From NCBI GenBank assembly GCA_966186435.1, contig CBIFWW010000008.1, positions 1 through 48,449 on the forward strand: a DNA stretch of 48,449 bases, in the 5' to 3' direction. The translations under genes and the position numbers were made by a program. Under the pieces are notes generated by a model. That model was not told where the DNA came from, made no database searches, and saw only the letters and a program-made list of their open reading frames with translations. Positions within the stretch are counted from its first letter, which is position 1. Each line of letters starts with the position of its first letter. Source of the stretch: CBIFWW01 sp966186435 (GTDB lineage Bacteria; Pseudomonadota; Gammaproteobacteria; Enterobacterales; Enterobacteriaceae). Below, piece by piece: positions 23,456-32,367 of the stretch.

Positions 23456-23994
23456 CAGGTTCCCTCTTCTTCCATGGCCCAGCTTTGTAACGGCTGGTAG
23501 CGGGTGCGCCCTCGGCCCACCACCGATTCAAACAAGGTAAATTCAGTGACCGGGAAAGACCAACTAAACCCCGGCGGCGGTAGTTTAACCTGTGAAGCGG
23601 CCTGGCGGTACAGCGTGATATGGGGATGAAAGGGCTGGGGGCTTTGCCAGCATCCACTACGGGCGGCCTGAGATCGTAAAAGTTCTGCCAGTTGGATCAA
23701 CCGGCGCGGCGGCTGCCGGGTGCCGAGCCATACCACCTTTGAGCGCGGCCAATGCCCGGCGTCATCTAAATTGAGTGTAAATGCCGGTTGTTTGATGCGC
23801 CCGGCCTGTTGGATCAGTTTTTCAGATTTCTCCATGCTCACTTCGCCTAAAAAGGCCAGGGTCATATGCATACTGGCGGCAGCCACCGGTTTACCTGCCT
23901 CGGGCGGGAAGTGGTCAGCGCGCCAACCCACCAACTGGCGTTGGATGCGTGGTGGGATGGTAATGCCAAAAAACAGGCGACGGAGTTCAGACAT
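23455..23994 (-). CDS. thpR: RNA 2',3'-cyclic phosphodiesterase (2H family)
   Basis: Two-histidine phosphoesterase formerly called LigT; it opens 2',3'-cyclic phosphates and can join tRNA halves through 2'-5' bonds in vitro. The product is 179 residues with both HxT motifs, HMTLAFLG and HITLYRQ, spaced as expected. It is the upstream partner of sfsA in an overlapping pair and is divergent from hrpB, with 72 bp between the starts. Confidence 0.94.
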   Translation of the reverse strand: MSELRRLFFGITIPPRIQRQLVGWRADHFPPEAGKPVAAASMHMTLAFLGEVSMEKSEKLIQQAGRIKQPAFTLNLDDAGHWPRSKVVWLGTRQPPRRLIQLAELLRSQAARSGCWQSPQPFHPHITLYRQAASQVKLPPPGFSWSFPVTEFTLFESVVGRGRTRYQPLQSWAMEEEGT

Positions 23995-24066
23995 GCATCT
24001 CTCTCGGTATCTTCAGGGGGGAATGCTACAATGCGCGCCTGCTGAGTTTACCCCCCAGGAGCCTGT

Positions 24067-26487
24067 GTGTCGTCTCTTCCTGTCGCCACGATTGTAGATA
24101 GCCTTAAAGCCGCCTTACAAACCCATCCCCAGGTGTTACTGACTGCGCCAACCGGGGCGGGCAAATCAACCTGGCTGCCGCTGCAACTGATGAATGCCTT
24201 TCCTGGCCACATCATTATGCTGGAACCCCGGCGGCTGGCGGCGCGCACTGTGGCAGCCCGTCTGGCGGAGCAGCTAAACCAGAAGCCTGGCGGAACGGTG
24301 GGCTACCGCATGCGGGCGGAAACCTGTGTGGGGCCAGATACCCGCATTGAAGTGGTGACCGAAGGGATCATGACCCGCATGATCCAACAAGATCCTGAGC
24401 TGGCCGGCGTGTCGCTGGTGATCCTTGATGAATTCCATGAACGCAGCCTACAGGCGGATGTGGCGCTGGGGTTGTTGCTGGAAGTGCAACAGGGGCTGCG
24501 GGACGACTTACGCCTACTGATCATGTCTGCCACCCTCGACAATGAAAAGCTCCAGGCCGCGCTGCCTGATGCCCCAATGCTGGTATGTGAAGGCCGCAGC
24601 TATCCTGTAGAACAGCGTTACCAATCCCTGCCAGCCCATTTACGCCAGGATGAGGCTATCGCTCAGGCCACCGCTCAACTATTGCGTGAAGAAGATGGCT
24701 CACTGCTGCTGTTTTTACCGGGAGTCGGGGAGATTAACCGCGTTCAGACAGCGCTGGAGGGCCGGGTTGCCGCCGATGTGCTGCTGTGCCCGCTCTATGG
24801 TGCGCTACCGCTGAGCGAACAACGCAAGGCCATCCTGCCTGCCCCCACAGGCCAGCGTAAAGTGGTGCTGGCGACCAATATTGCCGAAACCAGCCTGACG
24901 ATTGAAGGCATCCGTCTGGTGGTGGACAGCGCCCAAGAGCGGGTGGCGCGCTTTGACCCACGCACCGGGCTGACCCAGCTGGTAACCCAACGTATCAGCC
25001 AGGCCTCCATGACTCAACGCGCTGGCCGTGCCGGGCGTCTTTCGCCAGGGATTTGTCTGCATTTGTTGAGCGGTGAGCAGGCCCAGCGGGCGGCAGCCCA
25101 GAGTGAGCCTGAAATTGCCCAGAGCGATCTTAGCGGGCTGGTGATGGAGCTGCGCCAATGGGGCTGCCAGCAAATCGAGCAACTCACTTGGCTGGATCAG
25201 CCCCCAGCAGCTAACCTCATGGCGGCAGAAAAATTGTTAACTCAACTGGGGGCGCTGGACGCCAACAGTCGGTTGACAGCTAACGGGCAGCGGATGGCCA
25301 CATTGGGTAATGATCCCCGTCTGGCGGCAATGCTGGTGTCGGCCCAGGGTTGCGATCAACAAGCCAGTGCCGCCCGCATCGCGGCGATTCTGGAAGAGCC
25401 ACCCCGTGGCGATGATTTAGATCTGCGTTCCGCCTTCGCTCGTCATCAGCCCAACTGGCAACAGCGGGCCATGCAGCTGTTAGCTCGACTTGGCAACAAG
25501 GGGGGAACGCCCGATGCCAGTATGCTTCCTGAGCTACTGGCGGCTGGCTTTAAGGACAGAATTGCCCGCCGCCGTGGGCTGAGCGGGCGCTATCAGCTGG
25601 CGAACGGGATGGGGGCCATGTGCAATGAGGATAATGCGCTTTCCCGCTACGAGTGGCTAATCACACCGTTATTGTTACAGGGGGCTAATAGCCCGGAGGC
25701 GCGGATTTTACAGGCGCTGCCGCTGGATATAGACCAGTTGGCCAATAGCCCGCTGGTGGAACAGCAGGATGTGGTGGAGTGGGACGACAGCCGGGGGACG
25801 TTAAAAGCCCTGCGCCGTTGGCAGATAGGCCAGCTGGTATTACGCAGCCAGCCGCTGGCGCGCCCTTCAGAGGCAGAGCTGCATAAGGCGATGGTCAACG
25901 GCATCCGCGAGAAGGGGCTGGAGGCACTTAACTGGTCAACGGCGGCAGAGCAGCTGCGGCTGCGGTTACACTGCGCGGGTCGTTGGTTGCCGAATGAGAG
26001 TTGGCCGGATGTCAGCGACTATGCCTTACTGGCTGAACTGGAAAATTGGTTGTTGCCCGCTTTAAGTGGAGTAACGTCGCTACAGGCCTTGAAAAACGTC
26101 GATCTGGCCGCGGCCTTGGTCAATTTACTTAGCTGGCAACAGCGTCAACGTCTGGATAGTGAGCTACCAACTCATTACACTGTGCCCACCGGAAGCCGGA
26201 TTGCCCTTCGTTATGATGAAGACAATCCGCCTGCGCTGGCGGTCAGAATGCAGGAGATGTTCGGCGAGGCGGAAACCCCGCGTATCGCCGGTGGGCAGAT
26301 CCCGCTCACGCTGGAGCTGCTTTCGCCTGCTCAACGCCCGTTGCAAATCACTCGCGATCTGTCTGCCTTCTGGCAAGGCGCATACCGGGAGGTGCAAAAA
26401 GAGATGAAAGGGCGGTATCCCAAACATGCCTGGCCGGACGATCCGGCGATGGCGCTTCCCACCCGGCGTACTAAAAAGAACCAATAA
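24067..26487 (+). CDS. hrpB: ATP-dependent DEAH-type helicase HrpB
   Basis: DExH-box RNA helicase homologue of 806 residues. It has Walker A TAPTGAGKST (residues 26-35), the DExH box ILDEFHERS, SAT motif LIMSATLDN, motif V-like ATNIAETSLTIEG and motif VI QRAGRAGR, followed by the HrpB-specific C-terminal region ending KGRYPKHAWPDDPA. The physiological role is not established; in E. coli HrpB binds near PBP1B's gene and in relatives affects envelope or virulence traits. The start is GTG 24067, with AGGAG 5 bases ahead and the family N terminus MSSLPVA. mrcB follows after 89 bp on the same strand. Confidence 0.95.
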   Translation: MSSLPVATIVDSLKAALQTHPQVLLTAPTGAGKSTWLPLQLMNAFPGHIIMLEPRRLAARTVAARLAEQLNQKPGGTVGYRMRAETCVGPDTRIEVVTEGIMTRMIQQDPELAGVSLVILDEFHERSLQADVALGLLLEVQQGLRDDLRLLIMSATLDNEKLQAALPDAPMLVCEGRSYPVEQRYQSLPAHLRQDEAIAQATAQLLREEDGSLLLFLPGVGEINRVQTALEGRVAADVLLCPLYGALPLSEQRKAILPAPTGQRKVVLATNIAETSLTIEGIRLVVDSAQERVARFDPRTGLTQLVTQRISQASMTQRAGRAGRLSPGICLHLLSGEQAQRAAAQSEPEIAQSDLSGLVMELRQWGCQQIEQLTWLDQPPAANLMAAEKLLTQLGALDANSRLTANGQRMATLGNDPRLAAMLVSAQGCDQQASAARIAAILEEPPRGDDLDLRSAFARHQPNWQQRAMQLLARLGNKGGTPDASMLPELLAAGFKDRIARRRGLSGRYQLANGMGAMCNEDNALSRYEWLITPLLLQGANSPEARILQALPLDIDQLANSPLVEQQDVVEWDDSRGTLKALRRWQIGQLVLRSQPLARPSEAELHKAMVNGIREKGLEALNWSTAAEQLRLRLHCAGRWLPNESWPDVSDYALLAELENWLLPALSGVTSLQALKNVDLAAALVNLLSWQQRQRLDSELPTHYTVPTGSRIALRYDEDNPPALAVRMQEMFGEAETPRIAGGQIPLTLELLSPAQRPLQITRDLSAFWQGAYREVQKEMKGRYPKHAWPDDPAMALPTRRTKKNQ

Positions 26488-26576
26488 CCGGGTGATATTT
26501 CAGAGATTTCCTCTTTCGCATTTAGCGAAAGAAAGCACAATCAGGCCTGGCGCCTGGACCTTTGTGGAGAAGAAGT

Positions 26577-29114
26577 ATGGCGGGGAATGACCGCGAACCG
26601 ATTGGGCGAAAGGGGAAACCTAACCGCCCGTCAAATCAAAAGGTAAGCCGTCGTCGTCAACGTGAAAATGACTATGACGATGATTACGAAGATGATGACT
26701 ACGATGACCAACCTGCGCCGCGTAAAGGCAAAGGCAGCGGTGGGCGTCCGCCGCGTAAAAGCAAGAAACGTCGTTTCTTCTGGCTGCTGGTAAAGCTGTT
26801 TGTCATCCTGGCCGTGCTGTTTGTTATTTACGGCGTCTATCTGGATCAAAAAATCCGTTCCCGTATCGACGGTAAAGTGTGGCAATTGCCTGCGGCCGTT
26901 TATGGCAGGATGGTAAGTCTTGAGCCGGATATGCAGATCAGCAAGAACGAAATGGTGCGTCTGCTGGAAGCCACTCAATACCGTCAGGTCACCAAAATTA
27001 CCCGTCCGGGTGAGTTCACCGTGCAGGGCAATAACATTGAGTTGCTGCGCCGCCCGTTCGACTTCCCGGATAGTAAAGAAGGGCAGATCCATGCGCGCCT
27101 GAGCTTCTCTGGTAACAGCCTGGACTCCATCAAGAACGAAGATACCGGCCGTGACTTTGGCTTCTTCCGCCTCGATCCACGCTTGATCACCATGCTCTCT
27201 TCGCCAAATGGCGAGCAGCGTCTGTTTGTGCCGCGCAGTGGTTTCCCGGATTTACTGGTGGATACCCTGATTGCGACCGAAGACCGCCACTTCTACGAAC
27301 ACGATGGGATCAGTGTGTATTCCATTGGCCGTGCGGTGGTGGCGAACCTGACAGCAGGCCGTGCCGTACAGGGTGGGAGTACCCTGACCCAGCAATTGGT
27401 TAAAAACCTGTTCTTAACCAACAAGCGCACCCTGTGGCGTAAAGCCAACGAAGCCTATATGGCGCTGATCATGGATGCCCGTTACGGCAAGGATCGCATC
27501 CTTGAGCTGTACCTGAACGAGGTCTACCTCGGCCAGAGCGGGGATGAACAGATCCGCGGTTTCCCGCTGGCGAGCCTGTACTACTTTGGCCGCCCGGTAG
27601 AAGAGCTGAGCCTCGATCAGCAGGCCCTGCTGGTGGGGATGGTGAAGGGTGCCTCGCTGTATAACCCGTGGCGTAATCCGAAGCTCTCTCTGGAACGTCG
27701 TAACCTGGTGCTGCGCCTGCTGGAAGAGCAGAAAGTGATCGACCAGGATCTGTATAACATGCTGAGTGCCCGCCCTCTCGGGGTGCAGCCGCGCGGCGGG
27801 GTGATTTCCCCACAGCCGGCCTTTATGCAGATGGTGCGCCAGGAGTTGCAGGGCAAGCTGGGCGATAAAGTCAAAGACCTGTCCGGGGTGCGTATCTTTA
27901 CCACCTTTGACCCGGTAGCCCAGGATGCGGCTGAAAAAGCAGCCACCGAAGGTATTCCGGTACTGAAAAAACAGCGTAAGTTGAAGGATCTGGAAACCGC
28001 CATGGTGGTGGTTGACCGCTTCACCGGTGAAGTCCGGGCGATGGTGGGTGGCGCTAACCCGCAGTTTGCCGGGTACAACCGTGCCATGCAGGCCCGCCGT
28101 TCCATCGGCTCCCTGGCCAAGCCCGCTACCTATCTGACGGCCCTTAGCCAGCCTAATAAGTACCGGTTAAATACCTGGATTGCCGATGCGCCAATCACCC
28201 TGCATCTGAGCAACGGCCAAACCTGGTCACCGCAGAACGATGACCGCCGCTTTAGCGGCCAGGTGATGCTGATGGATGCCCTGGCCCGTTCCATGAACGT
28301 GCCAACGGTTAACCTGGGGATGAATCTGGGGCTGAAATCCGTGGTGGATACTTGGGAGAAACTGGGGGCGCCTAAAGATCAGCTGACCCCGGTGCCTTCC
28401 ATGCTGTTGGGTGCATTAAACCTGACGCCGATTGAAGTAGCGCAAGCCTTCCAGACTATTGCCAGCGGGGGTGATAAAGCCCAGCTTTCGGTACTGCGCT
28501 CTGTGATTGCCGAAGACGGCAACGTGCTGTATCAAAGCTACCCGCAGTCTGAACGCGTGGTACCCGCACAGGCCGCTTACATGACCCTTTACGGGATGCA
28601 GCAGGTCATGGCTCGCGGTACTGGCCGTGCCCTGGGCGCCCGCTTCCCGGCGCTGCATCTGGCCGGTAAAACCGGGACCACTAACAATCAGGTGGATACT
28701 TGGTTTGCCGGTATCGATGGCAAGGAAGTGGTGATCACCTGGGTTGGCCGCGATAATAACCAGCCAACTAAGTTGTATGGTGCCAGTGGGGCGATGTCGA
28801 TTTATCAACGCTATCTTAATAACCAATCACCGATTCCGCTGGATCTGACGCCGCCGGAAGACATCGTGGATATGGGGATTGATGATGGGGGTAACTTCCA
28901 GTGTGGCGGCGGGTTCCGCACCATCCCGGTATGGACGACCAATCCGGATAGCTTGTGCCAAATCGCGCCCGTAGAGCAGCCGGGCAACCCATTTAATCAA
29001 TCGGGTCAGCCGCAGCCGCAGGGCGATCAGCCTCAGCAAGAGCAGCAGCCTCAACAGCCGGAAAAGGAGAGTAAGGGTCCTGGCTGGATAAACGATATGT
29101 TCGGTAATAACTAA
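26577..29114 (+). CDS. mrcB: Penicillin-binding protein 1B
   Basis: Bifunctional peptidoglycan synthase anchored in the inner membrane. The 845-residue product has a cytoplasmic N terminus rich in Asp/Tyr then basic residues, one membrane helix (about residues 67-88) and a UB2H region (GRMVSLEPDMQISKNEM). The glycosyltransferase active site is ATEDRHFYEHDG, with GGSTLTQQLVKNL following. The transpeptidase motifs are SLAK (serine of SxxK), SMN and KTGTT. The C-terminal tail is Gln/Pro-rich. The longer frame begins 5 codons earlier, but ATG 26577 has GGAGAAGAAG ahead and gives MAGNDREPIGRKGK. The internal methionine that starts the short E. coli isoform (Met46) is missing here. A terminator follows. 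Confidence 0.97.
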   Translation: MAGNDREPIGRKGKPNRPSNQKVSRRRQRENDYDDDYEDDDYDDQPAPRKGKGSGGRPPRKSKKRRFFWLLVKLFVILAVLFVIYGVYLDQKIRSRIDGKVWQLPAAVYGRMVSLEPDMQISKNEMVRLLEATQYRQVTKITRPGEFTVQGNNIELLRRPFDFPDSKEGQIHARLSFSGNSLDSIKNEDTGRDFGFFRLDPRLITMLSSPNGEQRLFVPRSGFPDLLVDTLIATEDRHFYEHDGISVYSIGRAVVANLTAGRAVQGGSTLTQQLVKNLFLTNKRTLWRKANEAYMALIMDARYGKDRILELYLNEVYLGQSGDEQIRGFPLASLYYFGRPVEELSLDQQALLVGMVKGASLYNPWRNPKLSLERRNLVLRLLEEQKVIDQDLYNMLSARPLGVQPRGGVISPQPAFMQMVRQELQGKLGDKVKDLSGVRIFTTFDPVAQDAAEKAATEGIPVLKKQRKLKDLETAMVVVDRFTGEVRAMVGGANPQFAGYNRAMQARRSIGSLAKPATYLTALSQPNKYRLNTWIADAPITLHLSNGQTWSPQNDDRRFSGQVMLMDALARSMNVPTVNLGMNLGLKSVVDTWEKLGAPKDQLTPVPSMLLGALNLTPIEVAQAFQTIASGGDKAQLSVLRSVIAEDGNVLYQSYPQSERVVPAQAAYMTLYGMQQVMARGTGRALGARFPALHLAGKTGTTNNQVDTWFAGIDGKEVVITWVGRDNNQPTKLYGASGAMSIYQRYLNNQSPIPLDLTPPEDIVDMGIDDGGNFQCGGGFRTIPVWTTNPDSLCQIAPVEQPGNPFNQSGQPQPQGDQPQQEQQPQQPEKESKGPGWINDMFGNN

Positions 29115-29128
29115 ATTATCGCTCACTA

Positions 29129-29156
29129 AAAGCCTCCGCTCGCGGGGGTTTTTTTT
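29129..29156 (+). terminator. Rho-independent terminator after mrcB
   Basis: The stem CCTCCG/CGGGGG (with one G-U pair) is closed by CTCG and followed by eight T residues, about 15 bases past the mrcB stop. Confidence 0.85.
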
Positions 29157-29215
29157 ACCCTTTATTTTATCTGGTTATTTCCTGTTCCCTCAACAAGCTA
29201 GGGGACTATGTTTCC

Positions 29216-29270
29216 TTGCTATCCCTGGATATTTTTGGATAATAAACGCCGGTCATAATAATAATTATCG
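29216..29270 (+). promoter_or_regulatory. fhuA promoter with Fur box
   Basis: TTGCTA (29216-29221) and GATAAT (29238-29243) with a 16-bp spacer form a promoter. The 15-bp TAATAATAATTATCG at 29256-29270 matches the 7-1-7 Fur core TGATAATnATTATCA at 12 of 14 defined positions and overlaps the expected start region. Iron-bound Fur should repress fhuACDB; binding itself is inferred. Confidence 0.8.
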
Positions 29271-29310
29271 TTTTCGTTATCATTCGTTCTTATCACTCAG
29301 AGAAATTACA

Positions 29311-31518
29311 ATGGCGCGTTTAATTAATACCTCTTTGCATAAACTCGCTGTGCTGGTTGCCGCTGCGGTAAGCGGTTCGGCCTTTGCAGCAGACACAACA
29401 CCAAATAACGATACTATCACCGTAACCGCCACCGCGGCGCCACAGGAAAGCCCTTGGGGGCCAGCTCCGACAATTGCGGCGAAACGCACAGCAACCGCGA
29501 CGAAAACCGATACCCCAATTGAAAAGACGCCACAGTCTATTTCGGTTGTGACGAATGAAGAGATGCAAACTCATCAATTCCAATCGGTGAAACAGGCTTT
29601 GGGTTATACCCCGGGTGTAACTGTTAGCAGCCGAGGCGCATCTAATACCTATGACTTCGTCAAAATTCGTGGATTTTCTTCTGTCGGACTGAACCAGAAT
29701 AACTATCTGGATGGTTTGAAGATGCAGGGTGATTTCTACGATGACGCAGTTATTGATCCCTACATGCTTGAACGTGTGGAGTTGATGCGCGGCCCCACTT
29801 CAGTGCTCTATGGTAAAAGTAGCCCTGGCGGTATCGTGAATATGATCAGTAAGCGCCCGACAACTGAGCCACTTCATGAAATTCAATTCAAGATGGGTAC
29901 TGATAATTTGTATCAGACCGGTTTTGATTTTAGCGATGCGCTTGATGATGACGGCGTGTATTCCTATCGTCTGACGGGTGTTGCACGTTCCAACAATGAA
30001 CAGCAAGAGAATGCTAAGCAGCAGCGTTATGCAATTGCTCCTTCATTCAGCTGGCGCCCAGATGATAAGACTAACTTCACATTGTTATCTTATTTCCAGA
30101 ATGAACCTGAGACTGGTTACTACGGCTGGTTGCCGAAAGAAGGTACCGTTCAGCCCCTTCCGGACGGTGGGCATCTACCGACTAGCTTTAATGAAGGCGC
30201 TACCAATAACACTTATTCCCGTAACCAGAAAATGGTGGGATATAGCTTCGAGCATGGTTTCAACGATACCTTCACCGTAAGACAAAATTTACGTTTCTCT
30301 GAAATGAAAGTTGCTCAGAAAAGTGCTTATGGTACTGGTTTGTGCAACAACAGCATGAATGGGTATAACACTTACTGCCAGGCATTAACGCCTGAACAAC
30401 GCGCTCATTATCTTGGCCGTGGCACTGTAGTCGATAATGAAAAGCTGCAAAACTTCAGTGTGGATACCCAGCTACAAAGTAAATTTGCAATGGGTGATGT
30501 TGACCATACATTGTTGAGCGGAATTGATTACTCCCGAATGCGTAATGACATTAGTGCATTGTTTGGTAATGCTCCTGCGCTGGATCTCAATAATCTGCCA
30601 CCTATGGAGTCAGTGGACTTCGGGGATGCTGTTCCTTATCAAATGAATGAAAGTAAGCAGACAGGTCTGTATGTTCAGGATCAGGCTGAATGGAACAAGT
30701 GGGTATTAACATTAGGTGGCCGCTACGACTGGTCTAAACAGGCGACCACAGTACGCAGTGATAACGGGTATGTTGATCGTAACGATCGCCAATTCACCTG
30801 GCGTGGTGGTATTAACTATCTGTTTGATAATGGTATATCGCCTTACTTTAGCTATAGCCAGTCCTTCGAGCCAAACGCATTTAGTTTGTATAGCAAACCA
30901 CGTGTTGCTTACCAGCCTTCGAAAGGTGAGCAATACGAAGCGGGTGTGAAATACGTTCCAAAAGACATGCCAGTGGTTCTGACCGGTGCTATTTATCAAT
31001 TGACCAAGTCTGATACCCTGACAGCTGACCCAATGAACGCCTTCAACCAAGTACCAGCGGGTGAAGTTCGTTCACGTGGTGTAGAGCTTGAAGCTAAAGC
31101 TGCGTTAAATGCCAATATTAATGTTACTGCTTCTTATACCTATACCGATGCAGAGTTTACTAAAGATACCAACCTTAAAGGTAAAACGCCGGAACAAGTG
31201 CCTAAAAATATGGCATCACTATGGGGCGATTACACCTTCAATGAAGGTGTGTTAAGTGGGCTGACTTTGGGTACCGGTGGTCGTTTCATTGGCTCTAGCT
31301 ACGGCGATCCTGCTAATACCTTTAAAGTGGGCAGTGCAGCGGTAATGGATGCTGTAGTTAAATATGACCTTGGGCGTTTCGGCATGAGTGGCTCAAACCT
31401 CGCAGTCAATGTTAACAACCTTCTTGACCGTGATTACGTTGCCAGTTGCTTCCAGACTTATGGCTGCTTCTGGGGCGCTGAACGTCAGGTAGTGGCTACC
31501 GCAACCTTCCGCTTCTAA
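29311..31518 (+). CDS. fhuA: Ferrichrome outer-membrane receptor FhuA
   Basis: TonB-dependent 22-strand barrel that imports ferrichrome and, in E. coli, also serves phages T1, T5 and phi80, colicin M and albomycin. The 735-residue product has a signal peptide ending SGSAFA (about residue 26), then the TonB box DTITVTA. The cork follows (KTPQSISVVTNEEM, NNYLDGLKMQGDFYDDAVID, MRGPTSVLYGKSSPGGIVNM), then the barrel ending in aromatic ATFRF. Similarity to E. coli FhuA is strong in the cork and C terminus (ASCFQTYGCFWGAERQVV) and weaker in the surface loops. Codons look AT-richer than in fhuC, fhuD and fhuB. It leads the operon behind a Fur box; a 51-bp gap with a hairpin precedes fhuC. Confidence 0.95.
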   Translation: MARLINTSLHKLAVLVAAAVSGSAFAADTTPNNDTITVTATAAPQESPWGPAPTIAAKRTATATKTDTPIEKTPQSISVVTNEEMQTHQFQSVKQALGYTPGVTVSSRGASNTYDFVKIRGFSSVGLNQNNYLDGLKMQGDFYDDAVIDPYMLERVELMRGPTSVLYGKSSPGGIVNMISKRPTTEPLHEIQFKMGTDNLYQTGFDFSDALDDDGVYSYRLTGVARSNNEQQENAKQQRYAIAPSFSWRPDDKTNFTLLSYFQNEPETGYYGWLPKEGTVQPLPDGGHLPTSFNEGATNNTYSRNQKMVGYSFEHGFNDTFTVRQNLRFSEMKVAQKSAYGTGLCNNSMNGYNTYCQALTPEQRAHYLGRGTVVDNEKLQNFSVDTQLQSKFAMGDVDHTLLSGIDYSRMRNDISALFGNAPALDLNNLPPMESVDFGDAVPYQMNESKQTGLYVQDQAEWNKWVLTLGGRYDWSKQATTVRSDNGYVDRNDRQFTWRGGINYLFDNGISPYFSYSQSFEPNAFSLYSKPRVAYQPSKGEQYEAGVKYVPKDMPVVLTGAIYQLTKSDTLTADPMNAFNQVPAGEVRSRGVELEAKAALNANINVTASYTYTDAEFTKDTNLKGKTPEQVPKNMASLWGDYTFNEGVLSGLTLGTGGRFIGSSYGDPANTFKVGSAAVMDAVVKYDLGRFGMSGSNLAVNVNNLLDRDYVASCFQTYGCFWGAERQVVATATFRF

Positions 31519-31529
31519 TTTCTTAATTG

Positions 31530-31553
31530 CAGGGCGCGGCATGCCGTGCCCTG
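31530..31553 (+). other. Intercistronic hairpin between fhuA and fhuC
   Basis: A 24-base near-perfect inverted repeat: a 10-bp stem starting CAGGGC with one G-U pair and a CATG loop. It lies 11 bases after the fhuA stop and 16 bases before the fhuC start. There is no T-run, so it is not a classic terminator; an mRNA-stabilising or read-through-limiting role is inferred. Confidence 0.7.
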
Positions 31554-31569
31554 ATTCAGGTTGGCATAT

Positions 31570-32367
31570 ATGCAGGATCCTCAACCGCAAACTGGCAGTA
31601 CCTTTCAACTTTCAGATGTCTCTTTTCGCGTGCCTGGTCGCACGCTGCTCTATCCCCTTTCTTTGACGTTTCCCGTGGGTAAAGTGACTGGCCTAATTGG
31701 TCATAACGGCTCTGGCAAATCCACCTTATTAAAAATGCTTGGCCGCCATCAAAGCCCCTCTGAAGGGGACATTTTGCTCAACAGCCAGCCATTGGATAGC
31801 TGGGGCAGCAAGGCATTTGCCCGCCAGGTGGCTTACCTGCCGCAGCAATTACCCGCCGCAGAAGGCATGACGGTACGTGAGCTGGTGGCGATTGGCCGCT
31901 ACCCCTGGCACGGCGCACTGGGCCGCTTTGGCGTGGCTGACCGGGAGTTGGTGGATGAGGCGATAACCCTGGTGGGGCTGAAGCCTTATGCCCATCGGCT
32001 GGTGGACAGCTTGTCTGGCGGGGAGCGCCAGCGGGCCTGGATCGCCATGATGGTGGCCCAGCACAGCCGCTGCATTCTGCTGGATGAACCCACTTCGGCG
32101 CTGGATATCGCCCATCAGGTGGAAGTGCTGGCATTAATCCATCGGCTCAGCCAGGAGCGCGGGCTGACGGTGATTTCGGTGCTTCACGATATTAATATGG
32201 CGGCCCGCTACTGCGACCATCTGGTGGCACTGCGCGGCGGTGAAATGATTGCTCAGGGTAGCCCGGCCGAGATAATGCAGAGCGGAACCTTAGAGCGTAT
32301 TTACGGTATTCCAATGGGCATCATGCCCCATCCGGCGGGCGCTGCACCGGTAAGTTTTGTCTATTAA
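31570..32367 (+). CDS. fhuC: Ferric hydroxamate ABC transporter ATPase FhuC
   Basis: Cytoplasmic ATPase driving FhuB-mediated import of ferric hydroxamates. The 265 residues equal E. coli FhuC in length. It has Walker A GHNGSGKST (residues 44-52), signature LSGGERQR, Walker B CILLDEPTSALD, and the switch LHDINMA. A TTG three codons upstream is in frame, but ATG 31570 gives the family N terminus. Its stop overlaps the fhuD start by one base. Confidence 0.96.
   Translation: MQDPQPQTGSTFQLSDVSFRVPGRTLLYPLSLTFPVGKVTGLIGHNGSGKSTLLKMLGRHQSPSEGDILLNSQPLDSWGSKAFARQVAYLPQQLPAAEGMTVRELVAIGRYPWHGALGRFGVADRELVDEAITLVGLKPYAHRLVDSLSGGERQRAWIAMMVAQHSRCILLDEPTSALDIAHQVEVLALIHRLSQERGLTVISVLHDINMAARYCDHLVALRGGEMIAQGSPAEIMQSGTLERIYGIPMGIMPHPAGAAPVSFVY

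Noticed and set aside
26513..26531. Perfect 7-bp inverted repeat between hrpB and mrcB
   Set aside because: CTTTCGC/GCGAAAG with a 5-base loop has no T-run on either strand and no known operator match; function cannot be argued.
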